NCBI GenBank assembly: GCA_901456055.1
Contig: CABDWT010000002.1
Span: forward strand, 248,001-312,000
Source of the DNA: Phytobacter ursingii
Lineage (GTDB): Bacteria; Pseudomonadota; Gammaproteobacteria; Enterobacterales; Enterobacteriaceae
DNA: 64,000 bases
Reading direction: 5' to 3'
Part shown: piece after piece, positions 1 to 8,024 of the stretch
How the letters are laid out: every line of letters begins with the position of its first letter
How positions within the stretch are numbered: position 1 is the first letter of the stretch
Notes under the pieces: generated by a model
What the model saw: the letters and a program-made list of their open reading frames with translations, nothing else
The model's database searches: none
Told to the model about the DNA's origin: nothing
Translations under genes and position numbers: made by a program

Positions 1-44
1 AGCTCACAACCATCTTAAAACACATATCAGGAAGATTTGACAAA

Positions 45-614
45 ATGAGACTACAATTTGATATTGACATAGCAGATGAAGCCGAATTAGCCAATATAAT
101 TGGGTGTGAAAGCCATGAACTTAACGATAAACTAAACAGTTTTGGGAAAGCAAGCATACTAGAATACTTGGCAATGATTCAAGGCATAAAGGTATTCAAA
201 CGCGGCAGTGACATCCTTGAATATAGATTATTTCTTCTGGTTGATAATGTATTTGAGGGTAAAATTCCTGACGAGCAAATCATAAGCAAATTGTTTCAAA
301 CTACTGCTTCTGAAAGTAAGAGTTATTTGAGATCTATTATATCAAAATATCAATATCAGCTAAAGCATGCTATTGATGAAACACTCAAAGTTATTCTTTT
401 AAATGCAGAAATTCAAGAAGCCATTGGTCCTTATAGCATCACATTGAATAGTGTAAATGTTATAGAAGAATTAAATAAAAAATTAGCGGCAATTGATGGC
501 ACACTTGCATCCGTTAGCAAGAAGCGTGGTAGCGTCTCAACTTATGAGGTAACTAAGTCTTCATACGAAGCATTATGCCATTCTTTACAAATTCAACCGG
601 TGCAGCATCAATAA
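45..614 (+). CDS. Unknown cytosolic protein, first gene of an island pair
   Basis: A 189-residue protein I do not recognise. It has no signal peptide or membrane segment and is rich in Ile, Leu, Glu and Lys, with long predicted helices through the middle. A purine-rich AGGAAG lies about ten bases before the ATG. The stop is one base from the start of the membrane protein at 616, so the two are almost certainly one transcript and probably work together. Codon use is AT-rich, unlike the core genes from 13 kb on, which fits acquired DNA. A toxin/immunity or two-component defence role is conceivable, but nothing in the sequence proves it. Confidence 0.6.
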   Translation: MRLQFDIDIADEAELANIIGCESHELNDKLNSFGKASILEYLAMIQGIKVFKRGSDILEYRLFLLVDNVFEGKIPDEQIISKLFQTTASESKSYLRSIISKYQYQLKHAIDETLKVILLNAEIQEAIGPYSITLNSVNVIEELNKKLAAIDGTLASVSKKRGSVSTYEVTKSSYEALCHSLQIQPVQHQ

Positions 615-615
615 T

Positions 616-1008
616 ATGAGTGATGAAATCGCAGTTGCAAGCTTACTAATGGCTATTTTGGCAATATTGTATGGTGCATGGTATTCAGAAATCGTGAAAG
701 CCGTAAATCTAGATGTTCCCAAACATGAGAAAGCAATTAATCTTGGAATAGCAAAAGAGGCCCTATTTAGTAAATGTTTACCGCTACTGGTGCTTTCTAT
801 CCTTACTACTGCAGTTTTCACACCAAGTTTAGTATCAATAATATCACACTCTATATTGATAGCTAAGGATAATGGGTTTGAATCCTATCAAAAATATAGT
901 GCCGTTAAAACCGCATTTTGTTTAGTGATAGCCTCATGCTTTCTCATTAGTTTTCAAATGTGCTTATTAGCCTTCCGCTTAGTTATTAAATACAACAAGT
1001 TGAAGTAA
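616..1008 (+). CDS. Small membrane protein paired with the preceding gene
   Basis: A 130-residue protein with about three hydrophobic segments (roughly residues 5-22, 53-75 and 97-120) and a basic C-terminus. It starts one base after the stop of the gene at 45, so translation is probably coupled. Family unknown. The layout, a soluble helical protein followed by a short membrane protein, recurs in toxin-immunity and phage-defence pairs, but that is only an analogy. Confidence 0.6.
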   Translation: MSDEIAVASLLMAILAILYGAWYSEIVKAVNLDVPKHEKAINLGIAKEALFSKCLPLLVLSILTTAVFTPSLVSIISHSILIAKDNGFESYQKYSAVKTAFCLVIASCFLISFQMCLLAFRLVIKYNKLK

Positions 1009-1052
1009 ATAGAAAATTATTTAAAAAAGGAGTATATATATCCATGAAGAAG

Positions 1053-1105
1053 TAAAACGCCACTGTAACGCCTATGAAACGCACCTGTAATTTGGTGTTT
1101 TATTT
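1053..1105 (+). terminator. Possible terminator after the 45-1008 pair
   Basis: AAAACGCCA at 1054-1062 can pair with TGGTGTTTT at 1093-1101 (one G-U pair). The loop is long (30 bases) and holds two CTGTAA repeats. A short T-rich tail follows. It sits between a plus-strand operon and a convergent minus-strand gene, where a terminator is expected. Evidence is structural only. Confidence 0.3.
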
Positions 1106-1205
1106 ACTCTCTTAGAGGAACTAGCTGGATTATAGGTGGAACATTCATCATCTATAAATTCAGTTCATTAACACAGAGGCTAGCATTTACAGTCTTACAC
1201 TTGCT

Positions 1206-1670
1206 CTACTTTCTCAGTTTGTCCCAACGCACAGCTGAAACAATACCCCAATTGCCACTGGCATTGGGTCTGCGCCACTTTGCGGTATCCATGCTACGTA
1301 GATACTCAAGAGCTTCGAAAAATGTGCCAAAACGCTTCTGAGCCGCTTTATCACCTACGCCAAACGAACCATCGCGACTGCTCGCAAGTCCAGGATTAAA
1401 GCACGAGCCATCGGCCGCGTATGGAACCAACAGTTCCGGGTCGTCATCTTTAGATGAGTCAGACGCTAATAACTGCCACGGCTCAACATTCAGAGCGTTA
1501 GCCAGCACCTCAATCGCATCAAGAGACGCATTGGAGCCACCACGTTCAATGCGGCTCATGTAGCTACGTGCAAACCCACACCGATCAGCAAACGCTTCCT
1601 GGCTCATTCCGGTGGCTATTCGCAGCTCTTTTACCCGCTCGCCAAACTGTATTCTCAAGGTATTTTTCAT
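1206..1670 (-). CDS. XRE-family helix-turn-helix regulator
   Basis: A 154-residue DNA-binding protein. Residues about 10-66 form a Cro/CI-type HTH domain: MSQEAFADRCG for the first helix pair, then SYMSRIERG for recognition, ending LANALNVEPWQLL. The C-terminal half is not a known enzyme; its Gly/Ser-rich middle and Trp-rich end resemble regulators carried on integrated elements. The ATG at 1670 was preferred over one five codons upstream because it begins the conserved region. It is divergent from the membrane protein at 1909. The shared 240-base region holds a palindrome that could be its operator, so autoregulation and control of the 1909 gene are likely. Confidence 0.8.
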   Translation of the reverse strand: MKNTLRIQFGERVKELRIATGMSQEAFADRCGFARSYMSRIERGGSNASLDAIEVLANALNVEPWQLLASDSSKDDDPELLVPYAADGSCFNPGLASSRDGSFGVGDKAAQKRFGTFFEALEYLRSMDTAKWRRPNASGNWGIVSAVRWDKLRK

Positions 1671-1790
1671 GCCCTGAATGTGCAAGTTTGACCTCTACAA
1701 GGCCACGCTCCAATTGAGACATTTTGAATCTAAAGACCTCCTTTGTGAGCACCATCACCATCATCAACACCTTTCATCCTTTCGCCCATC

Positions 1791-1827
1791 AGATTCAAAA
1801 TGATCACCAATGGTGACATTTCAAATC
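1791..1827. promoter_or_regulatory. Candidate operator of the XRE regulator
   Basis: The 13-base palindrome TCACCA-A-TGGTGA (1804-1816) sits inside a longer imperfect dyad flanked by AGATTCAAAATG and CATTTCAAATCT. A further TTTTGAATCT half occurs near 1725. It lies between the divergent genes at 1670 and 1909, the usual place for an XRE operator. Binding is inferred. Confidence 0.45.
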
Positions 1828-1908
1828 TAACCAGTATGATGATCATTATCGGCTGGGCTAAGCCAGCAATCTCTATCAGGTAGATGTGATTTGGAAAACG
1901 AGGGAATC

Positions 1909-2406
1909 ATGACGGGATCATACTTTTTATTACCGATGGCAATGGGGGCCGTGCTTGGTTGGGTCAGTTACAATGTAGTCGCTCACGTTACGTCGAAACG
2001 GCAAATTAACACGCTACGTGCTATATCATGGGGCGTTCTTGCAACTCTCACAATGATGCTTGGCGTAAGCGCTTTTTCCGCTATAGGAGCGGAACAGACG
2101 TTAACTAAGCAGAACGTCCAATGTTCAAATAACAGCCCTGAATGTTATGCGAAAGCGCACTATAACCCCGTAAGAAAGTGCAAGCAGGCAATTGATGAAA
2201 AAGCAGAATTTCACCATATATGGCTGAAAAACGCATCTCAACAGATTTTTGAAAGATATCTTTGGCACGACCAGACTAAACGAACTATACAAATCTTCGG
2301 TCAACAGGCTAAAGCGATAAACAGTTTAGGAATATTAACGCCACTCCAATACTTTTGTATTTTCAACGCTAACACCGGAGAAATTATCGCTGCATCATTT
2401 GAGTGA
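1909..2406 (+). CDS. Membrane-anchored protein divergent from the XRE regulator
   Basis: 165 residues, family unknown. Two hydrophobic segments near the N-terminus (about residues 5-25 and 36-62) are followed by a hydrophilic domain of about 100 residues with four or five Cys (around QCSNNSPECYAK, RKCKQ and QYFCIF). Disulfides are possible if this part is periplasmic. The ATG at 1909 follows GAGGGA; a TTG 18 bases earlier is possible but less likely. Probably controlled by the divergent XRE regulator through the palindrome at 1804. Confidence 0.6.
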   Translation: MTGSYFLLPMAMGAVLGWVSYNVVAHVTSKRQINTLRAISWGVLATLTMMLGVSAFSAIGAEQTLTKQNVQCSNNSPECYAKAHYNPVRKCKQAIDEKAEFHHIWLKNASQQIFERYLWHDQTKRTIQIFGQQAKAINSLGILTPLQYFCIFNANTGEIIAASFE

Positions 2407-2426
2407 ATAATGCTTCCCAATAATTT

Positions 2427-2457
2427 TGAAGAAAGCATCTTAAAGATGCTTTCTTCA
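2427..2457. terminator. Perfect hairpin between convergent genes
   Basis: A 14-base stem (TGAAGAAAGCATCT with its exact complement) closes a three-base loop. It lies between the end of the gene at 1909 and the end of the convergent retron gene, so it may terminate both. Neither side carries a clean T run. Confidence 0.5.
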
Positions 2458-2541
2458 ATACTAACAAAACAAACAATAAAAAAGTTTAATTAAAAGCATT
2501 CTTTTCAATTAGTTATCTATTGCTCATTTATCATTAAAAGC

Positions 2542-4248
2542 CTACTTAGTATACGTAGAGGCTATTTCAAGTATTTGTATGAAAACCTCATGAAAACCAC
2601 CATAATCGACATTATTAAAAGGTGGTTGACCGCTGCAAACATAATCTGCAAATTTGTTTTTAGGCAATGCTACATTTTTCCTCTCTGAGATATTAATCAC
2701 ATTATCGTCATACACAAGAGAACTCTTGTTAATCCGGCAGAAGAGATTAGGATCAGTTTTATGACAATTAAGGTTATCGAACTCGTCCTTAAAATACAAA
2801 CGCCTTCCCTCGCTATCACAAGTAAAAAGTAACGAGTCTTGATACAGATGCTCAATACATATTGAGTCATTCCCCTTTCTAAATTCAGGAATAGGGATAA
2901 TTAGACTAAATACGTTATTACCGTGATCTCTGTAATTACCCGGAGAACCACTCATTTCATTTACTATATTTTTTTCATCTCTATCAAAGATGCATAAAGT
3001 GAGATGTTTTTGTGATGTTTCTCGCAGGTTTTCACACAGCGTTTTAAGATTTGCGCTTCCAGGCTTGCTTGAGTTTTTGAATATTATTTTCAAGTCAAGG
3101 AATTCACCACGATGTTGAAATGCATTCAGCGCCGCTTGGAAATGTTTTGTATCTGTCACACCTTCGGTATAAATATGAATTTCGTCGGTTATCTCTCGCC
3201 GAAATTTCTGCTCATCAATTTTAAATTCACTATCAAGTGTTTGTAATCGCTTAACAAGAGTTAGGAAAGTTGCATCGGTATATCCTTTTACATGACCAAC
3301 ATGGATTATTTTACCGCGTATTACCAATCTCATTTGTGGCGGTTGATCATCAAATTTATTAGATCTTTCTATTTCTTTCTTCCAATATTCCTCAGCAGCA
3401 TCCAAGCCAAATTTCTCCCACGCATAAAGTCCTGCACGGATAGACTTTATATACTCCTTTGGTATATTGGTTTTTTTGTTAACTACAACCCCTGTAACAA
3501 GCTGCCTCTCGGATTTTTTACGAAGAGTCGTCTTACCAGCATTCACTTCAAAACCAGAATTTATTATGATATTTTTTATTGCTTCACTTAGTTCTACATT
3601 ACCATCGTCGCCTCTTATTGCTATTGCCGAAGGGAATACACTTCCATTATTAGAAATAAATATATCATCGGCATAACGAGTGTAGTAACACTTGTTTGAG
3701 GAAGCTAGTTGCTTAAGTTTATAATCTAATCCTTTGCAAATGATGTTACTAATCACTGGACTAGCTGGTGAACCTTGTGGTAAACGCCCATCTTTTGTGC
3801 AAAGACGCGCTACAGTATTTGCCGGGGATTTAGCAAAGCAAAATGGAGCGCGTCTTAGCACTCCCGAAACTCGAGCTGAGCTTATTGAATGGAAGAAATC
3901 CTTTAAATCCAAGCGTAGTAGCCATCGTTGCCCAACGTGAATTGAGGCATGTTCAACTATGCCTCTTTCTTTAACATACGCAAATACGCAAGAACGAGGT
4001 GTATAGTTTCTCTCCAGAAAATGAGAAATTGTTTTTTGGATATCTTTAAGCCCTCTATTTGGAGCTTCAATTAATCTTTCTCCGTTAATTCGCTTGCGAA
4101 TTTTGAATGAGTGATACTTATCATCATCACTTAAATAATAGGCGTAATAAGTTAACTTAGCAGTAGTAATACCGATTAGTGCAGCTAATTCTTTATTGTT
4201 TTCTATCTTATATTTTGGCGAGGTATTAAAAGGGAAAAATGTGTCCAT
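2542..4248 (-). CDS. Retron reverse transcriptase with C-terminal TOPRIM domain (Eco2/Ec67-like)
   Basis: A 568-residue bifunctional protein. Residues about 50-330 are a retron reverse transcriptase: RLDLKDFF (110-119), LPQGSP (156-161), the catalytic YADD (192-195) and a VTG motif (251-253) typical of the retron Y region. HASIH (100-104) stands where retrons usually have NAxxH. Residues about 355-500 look like a TOPRIM nuclease: TEGVTD with Glu362, then FDRD with Asp422 and Asp424. RT fused to TOPRIM defines the Ec67/Eco2 type (type I-C), whose known member is an anti-phage system: the RT makes msDNA from the neighbouring RNA and the TOPRIM domain is the toxic arm. The msr-msd lies directly upstream at 4284. 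AAGGAG precedes the start; a GTG at 4251 is the alternative and has better spacing. Strong AT bias marks it as acquired. Confidence 0.9.
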   Translation of the reverse strand: MDTFFPFNTSPKYKIENNKELAALIGITTAKLTYYAYYLSDDDKYHSFKIRKRINGERLIEAPNRGLKDIQKTISHFLERNYTPRSCVFAYVKERGIVEHASIHVGQRWLLRLDLKDFFHSISSARVSGVLRRAPFCFAKSPANTVARLCTKDGRLPQGSPASPVISNIICKGLDYKLKQLASSNKCYYTRYADDIFISNNGSVFPSAIAIRGDDGNVELSEAIKNIIINSGFEVNAGKTTLRKKSERQLVTGVVVNKKTNIPKEYIKSIRAGLYAWEKFGLDAAEEYWKKEIERSNKFDDQPPQMRLVIRGKIIHVGHVKGYTDATFLTLVKRLQTLDSEFKIDEQKFRREITDEIHIYTEGVTDTKHFQAALNAFQHRGEFLDLKIIFKNSSKPGSANLKTLCENLRETSQKHLTLCIFDRDEKNIVNEMSGSPGNYRDHGNNVFSLIIPIPEFRKGNDSICIEHLYQDSLLFTCDSEGRRLYFKDEFDNLNCHKTDPNLFCRINKSSLVYDDNVINISERKNVALPKNKFADYVCSGQPPFNNVDYGGFHEVFIQILEIASTYTK

Positions 4249-4283
4249 CACTGGCTCATGCTCCTTCTGGTATGAGAGGGCAA

Positions 4284-4396
4284 CTCAGGACCCCAACAAC
4301 CGCGAGTAACCCGTGGCGGCGCGACGCGTTAGCGTCAAAGGTAAAGGCACTACAAGCCGAGACGTATACATCTCAGAAATGCGGGTCCTGAGGCCC
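4284..4396 (-). ncRNA. Putative retron msr-msd RNA
   Basis: On the minus strand the locus begins with CTCAGGACCC (4392-4383) and ends with its exact complement GGGTCCTGAG (4293-4284), the expected a1/a2 pairing. A G-C follows a1 directly, where the branching G is found in other retrons. The msr part then holds a hairpin of 8-9 pairs with a small loop (about 4375-4356, including GAGA/TCTC). The msd part holds GACGC-TAAC-GCGTC and a GC-rich region. Total length is about 110 bases, short next to known retron RNAs. It ends about 35 bases before the RT start. The calls of branching G and msd ends are inferences. Confidence 0.7.
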
Positions 4397-4402
4397 AACA
4401 CA

Positions 4403-4431
4403 ATCGTAACCATGTTGATTCTATTGGTCAA
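4403..4431 (-). promoter_or_regulatory. Promoter of the retron RNA
   Basis: On the minus strand a TTGACC -35 box (4431-4426) and a TACGAT -10 box (4408-4403) are 17 bases apart. Transcription would begin about at 4396, just before the a1 repeat, which is the correct position for a retron primary transcript. Confidence 0.65.
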
Positions 4432-4515
4432 TGTATCTAGACAACTGGTTTCTAAATCAACAAACACCTACTGTTTTTTCGAAAAAAAATCATTACTTAA
4501 CAATAAATTAATATA

Positions 4516-5181
4516 TCAGCCGAGCCGTGAAATTACCCTTTGGAGCTGCGACAATCCCCACTCACCACCTTTCGGTGCTGGTGTCCGTGAAGCATTTAGC
4601 GTTTCAACCATTTTGCGCTGCGATAGTCCGCGCACTTTCATGCTTTCGATTAGCGGCCGCATATTCTCTGCGAAGCTCTCTGCCGCTTGTTGGCGGGCTT
4701 CAATGTTACTTTTGAGGTTAGCACTACCCGCCACCCCCAGAACCTTACCACGTGATTTGGCAGCTGCGAGAGCTGCTTTTGTCCGGGCGCTAATCTGGTC
4801 GCGTTCATGCTCAGACATAACCGCGTGCATCTGGATCATCACCTTGTCAGCTTGTGGCATATCGGCGGCCACAAAGTTAATCCCAGTTTCAATTAGTCCG
4901 GTAACGAAGTGCACGTTGCGGGCCAGGCGGTCAAGCTTAGCGATCAGCAAAATAGCACCTTGTTTCTTACACGCGGCCAGCGCTGCCCGCAGTTGCGGAC
5001 GTCTTTCTAGAGCATTTGAACCTTTACCTGTCTCAATTTCTTCAAACTCGTCGACAACTTCCCCAGTAGTGCTTCTGATGTAAGCAGAGACAGCTTCCCT
5101 TTGAGCTGCCAACCCTAAACCGCTCTTACCCTGCTTCGCAGTGGAAACGCGATAGTAAGCGATGAACTTGCCGTTTGCCAT
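4516..5181 (-). CDS. Serine recombinase of the resolvase/invertase family
   Basis: 221 residues. The N-terminal catalytic domain has YYRVSTAKQ with the nucleophile Ser13, then the KLDRLARN motif with its active-site arginines, and MSEHERDQISARTKAAL in the long dimer helix. The C-terminal part (about 140-221) is a small DNA-binding region ending in a Recombinase-like RGLSQRKMVETLNA segment. Such enzymes resolve cointegrates, invert segments or integrate small elements. It is divergent from the gene at 5327. It may serve the replicon-like module on its right rather than the retron. No duplicated res site is evident. Confidence 0.85.
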   Translation of the reverse strand: MANGKFIAYYRVSTAKQGKSGLGLAAQREAVSAYIRSTTGEVVDEFEEIETGKGSNALERRPQLRAALAACKKQGAILLIAKLDRLARNVHFVTGLIETGINFVAADMPQADKVMIQMHAVMSEHERDQISARTKAALAAAKSRGKVLGVAGSANLKSNIEARQQAAESFAENMRPLIESMKVRGLSQRKMVETLNASRTPAPKGGEWGLSQLQRVISRLG

Positions 5182-5265
5182 GTCGCTGACCTCACAGCTA
5201 ATCGAACGTTTAATGTGTGGTCACATGTATACACAAACAACATTGGAAGCAATTTGTTTCCTATG

Positions 5266-5294
5266 TTGTGCCATTTAGTTTCAGTCAGTATAAT
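5266..5294 (+). promoter_or_regulatory. Promoter of the 5327 gene
   Basis: A perfect TATAAT (5289-5294) with TTGTGC 17 bases upstream (5266-5271, three of six matches). Initiation near 5301 would exclude the TTG codon at 5300 as start and favours the GTG at 5327. Confidence 0.5.
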
Positions 5295-5326
5295 ACCGCT
5301 TGGTTACTAAATATAAGGGTGATGTT

Positions 5327-5809
5327 GTGAATTATGAACCAAAAATTAGAACAGCCAAGTTAATTGAAGAAAATCGCACCTCGTTAAAGCTTGATGAAAG
5401 CACTTGGGCCGCAATTGACATGCTGGCTGAGAAACGAGGCACTGATTGGAAAGGCTGGGCAAAGATGGTGCTTAAAGCAAATCCTGACTCACCAAATAAG
5501 GCTGCTTTGCTCCGAGCCGCGTTAGTAGAAGAATTGATGACCGAGCAGATTCTTACCCTCGCGGAAGCTGGGCCAGTTGAAGCCAATATCAGTCATGAAA
5601 TTATCGGAAATGGCTATTGGCGGTTAAATGACGAGCAACTACAGAACGAGCTAGACGGCGCAACCATCGTCACACGTGATAACTCATTTGCGGCGTTTAC
5701 CTTACTGACTGGTTACAGAGACAAAAGCTACGGCGGATCACCATTCGTGATCATTCAGAACGAGTTACGCGGTCAGCTACACCTTATGATCGCTCCAGAC
5801 GTTGATTAA
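5327..5809 (+). CDS. Small DNA-binding-like protein of the replicon module
   Basis: 160 residues, GTG start with AAGG about eight bases before it. Residues about 15-50 (SLKLDESTWAAIDMLAEKRG, then DWKGWAKMVL) read like a ribbon-helix-helix fold: a beta strand, then two helices. The C-terminal half is unrecognised. It is followed 10 bases later by the gene at 5820 and then by the initiator-like gene at 6160, so the three form an operon. A role as repressor or copy-control protein of the element is plausible. Confidence 0.6.
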   Translation: MNYEPKIRTAKLIEENRTSLKLDESTWAAIDMLAEKRGTDWKGWAKMVLKANPDSPNKAALLRAALVEELMTEQILTLAEAGPVEANISHEIIGNGYWRLNDEQLQNELDGATIVTRDNSFAAFTLLTGYRDKSYGGSPFVIIQNELRGQLHLMIAPDVD

Positions 5810-5819
5810 GGAGGACATA

Positions 5820-6149
5820 ATGAAAGTTAAAACCCTTTCAGCAAGTGAGACGGCTTACTTTTTGAGAGCCAAGCTGGGCGACGTCAGGGCATGGGATGAT
5901 TTATTAGCGGATATGCGACGCGGGAGGGCTAGCTATCACGGTGAGGTCTTACTTCCAGTCGGGAGATATTCCGCCACTCGCCCCCCTCGCCCGGTTTATC
6001 TATTTAGTGAGGTAGGTGAGTTCGTCGAAAAAGCCTCACGCCTTTGCCCTCCCCCCGCTAAGCCGCACATACTATCTATGCTTGAGGTTGACATTGACCT
6101 CACCGATAAGCGGCATTGGAGTGTTCGCACTCCAAAAGCGGCGAGTTGA
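5820..6149 (+). CDS. Hypothetical protein of the replicon module
   Basis: 109 residues; no recognised family. The ATG is preceded by AAGGAGG at optimal spacing, one of the best ribosome sites in the island, and this decided the start over one six codons upstream. The middle is basic and proline-rich; the end is acidic then basic (EVDIDLTDKRHW). It lies between the RHH-like gene and the initiator-like gene. Confidence 0.6.
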   Translation: MKVKTLSASETAYFLRAKLGDVRAWDDLLADMRRGRASYHGEVLLPVGRYSATRPPRPVYLFSEVGEFVEKASRLCPPPAKPHILSMLEVDIDLTDKRHWSVRTPKAAS

Positions 6150-6159
6150 AAGGCTGGCA

Positions 6160-7086
6160 ATGAATATCAACCAACAAACAGCGGATTCAGCCTTGAAGCA
6201 ATTCAGGGCTAAAGCTGTTATTGACTGGCTCGATGTTGAGATACACACCGAACGCCCAACACAACACCAACACATCCGCAAGGCGCTGAAAGATATAACC
6301 GGTATTAATCGCTGGTGGGCTGGTGCAATCGACATGCAGCCAGGTGATGTTACTGACACATTCCGCATTCGCTTTCATGACAAGCTTGCGAACAACTATC
6401 AGCAGCTCCGTGCTGCGCTCCATGCGTTAGCCAGACGGTTCACGTTTGCAACCGAACCGACTATTGCCGGGATAGAGATCAGTTGTGACTTTTGGCATAA
6501 ACAACAGTCAGTTGAAGCAACACGCGCCTTTACATATCGGATGCAAACAAGCCTGTTCGCTCCGAGCACCAATCATCGCCAATACAACGGCGACAACAGC
6601 AGTAACCAATTTCTTGATAAGCCCGGCAATCGTATCAACCCGGCGTATAACCTGCGGATTGGTAACGAAGATGACGCCATTTCATGGCAGTGCTACCACA
6701 AACGCACCGACAAGAAGCAGCCGCTGCCGCTTCGTCAGCAACGTGCTCGTATAGAGGTGACATTGCAGGGTGACGCGCTACAGCAGCACGGCTTTGGTCT
6801 TCTCTCTGGGCTGCAACACTTCCCGTTCGAAACGCTCGCCAGTCTTTTCACGTTCCGCCGTCCGATAGCTGCGGCACAGATGGCAAAAGGGGATCTGTTT
6901 CGGCTCATTTCAATCAATTGGATACGCTCATACAGGGATGCAACGACGGAACGTGGCATTCACTCGTTCAGCACTGTAGGACAACGCGACAAGAAAGGCA
7001 GAACGCGGGCAGAGAGTAGTCACCTGACAGCAGACAAAGAACTGAGTAACCGGGTTAGAGCAGCGTTGCGGAACCTACGCCCGTGA
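6160..7086 (+). CDS. Replication-initiator-like protein (Rep_trans / gene II type)
   Basis: 308 residues. The pattern IDWLDVEI near the N-terminus, IAGIEISCDFW at about 100, and RARIEVTLQGDALQQHG at about 200 resembles the phage/plasmid rolling-circle initiators of the Rep_trans/RstA/gene II group, which start with a DWL strand and carry an RxEV(R/T)LxG strand. I cannot place the catalytic Tyr with certainty. The ATG at 6160 follows AAAGG; upstream in-frame codons overlap the previous gene. The assignment is by pattern only; an element-specific protein of another family is possible. Confidence 0.45.
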   Translation: MNINQQTADSALKQFRAKAVIDWLDVEIHTERPTQHQHIRKALKDITGINRWWAGAIDMQPGDVTDTFRIRFHDKLANNYQQLRAALHALARRFTFATEPTIAGIEISCDFWHKQQSVEATRAFTYRMQTSLFAPSTNHRQYNGDNSSNQFLDKPGNRINPAYNLRIGNEDDAISWQCYHKRTDKKQPLPLRQQRARIEVTLQGDALQQHGFGLLSGLQHFPFETLASLFTFRRPIAAAQMAKGDLFRLISINWIRSYRDATTERGIHSFSTVGQRDKKGRTRAESSHLTADKELSNRVRAALRNLRP

Positions 7087-7509
7087 ATATCCATTCCAAA
7101 AAAGTGTGCAGATTTTGAAGCAGTGATCCGCATATCTACTGGGGTGACGGGCTGCTACCTAATAACTTAAAAACTTGAATACATACAGCCTTAAACCAAC
7201 TACGTTTACACACAACAACAGGTAACAGGGAAAACCGGAAGTGAGAAGCGGAGCCGCGAACTTCGCCAACAAGCCGTCAGGGATATGACAGCTGAAAAGT
7301 GAAGAGTCTTAGGTTTTAACATCCCCCTTCCTGGCGAAGCAGTTAAAAACTTCGGAGTTTGAAAAACAAAACCTTATACAAAGAATTGTGGGCGATTATG
7401 CTTAATGCCAAAAGTGCTGAGAGAGCGCCGCAAATACCACCCCATAAAAAACCTACTGCCCAGGATAAAAACGCGGCAAGGGGCTTTACAAGCGCTTTCG
7501 ATACAAAAG
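7087..7509. other. Non-coding stretch after the initiator-like gene
   Basis: About 420 bases with no convincing gene. It holds CTTCGCCA (7260-7267) and its complement TGGCGAAG (7332-7339), and several short GC-rich dyads. A replication origin for the module would be expected near here, but no nick-site consensus can be recognised. A 68-codon TTG reading frame at 7359 has too close a ribosome site and was not accepted. Confidence 0.3.
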
Positions 7510-7719
7510 TTAAAGCTCACCCAGATTTCTCAGTGATAGCTCAATCTCCGCTACCCACTTATTAGGACAAGGGTAAACCCGACTTTCGGTGCTGATCCGG
7601 TTCGGAGATACGCGGCGGGTTAGCCCATGCAATGACTTAACATGCGCTATCCAGCATGTTTTGACTGTTCTCCCTGTTCGAGATTTAACATCATCAGCAA
7701 TTTGTCGATAGGTCGCCAT
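7510..7719 (-). CDS. Small conserved protein of mobile elements (KTCWIAH/NR/PCP pattern)
   Basis: 69 residues. I recognise the pattern YRQIADDVKxxTG, KTCWIAHVKxxxGL, NRISxxSRVYPCP from small uncharacterised proteins common near integrases and restriction or phage-defence genes in enterobacteria. Function unknown. One GGAG lies about eleven bases before the start. It is the only minus-strand gene between the serine recombinase and the integrase that I accept with confidence. Confidence 0.6.
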   Translation of the reverse strand: MATYRQIADDVKSRTGRTVKTCWIAHVKSLHGLTRRVSPNRISTESRVYPCPNKWVAEIELSLRNLGEL

Positions 7720-8024
7720 AGATGTCCATACTCCGCTAGTTGATATTTTTCAGCACGTTGCCGCATATTCCATCAGTGGCAAGGTTACGTGCTTGTTTCC
7801 ACTGGCTTCGCCAGCAACTCTATGACAGCACCGCTAATTCTGCGCCATGATTTAACTACCCCTGAGAAAAAACGCGCCATACAGCTTCCCTGCGCGTCTG
7901 AGGGGTTTTGCTGCTTCGGCTTACGAATAGCTGTCTGGTTAGTAGTAGCTTCATCGGCCAGCCAGGTTTACTTTAATCTCTATCAACAAGGAACCGCCCA
8001 GTAGCTACTAACGGAGACAACTTT
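7720..8024. other. Gap without a convincing gene
   Basis: A 71-codon plus-strand frame at 7789 has no ribosome site and an odd Cys-rich composition. The region may hold the promoter for the gene at 8025. Nothing else is visible. Confidence 0.3.

Noticed and set aside
4313-5083. 256-codon plus-strand frame across the retron RNA and recombinase
   Set aside because: Antisense to the clear serine recombinase and to the msr-msd.
7359-7565. 68-codon plus-strand frame with TTG start
   Set aside because: GGAG is almost touching the start, the frame overlaps the better supported minus-strand gene at 7510, and the composition is unlike a protein family.
7789-8004. 71-codon plus-strand frame
   Set aside because: No ribosome site, odd Cys and Ala clusters and no recognisable pattern.
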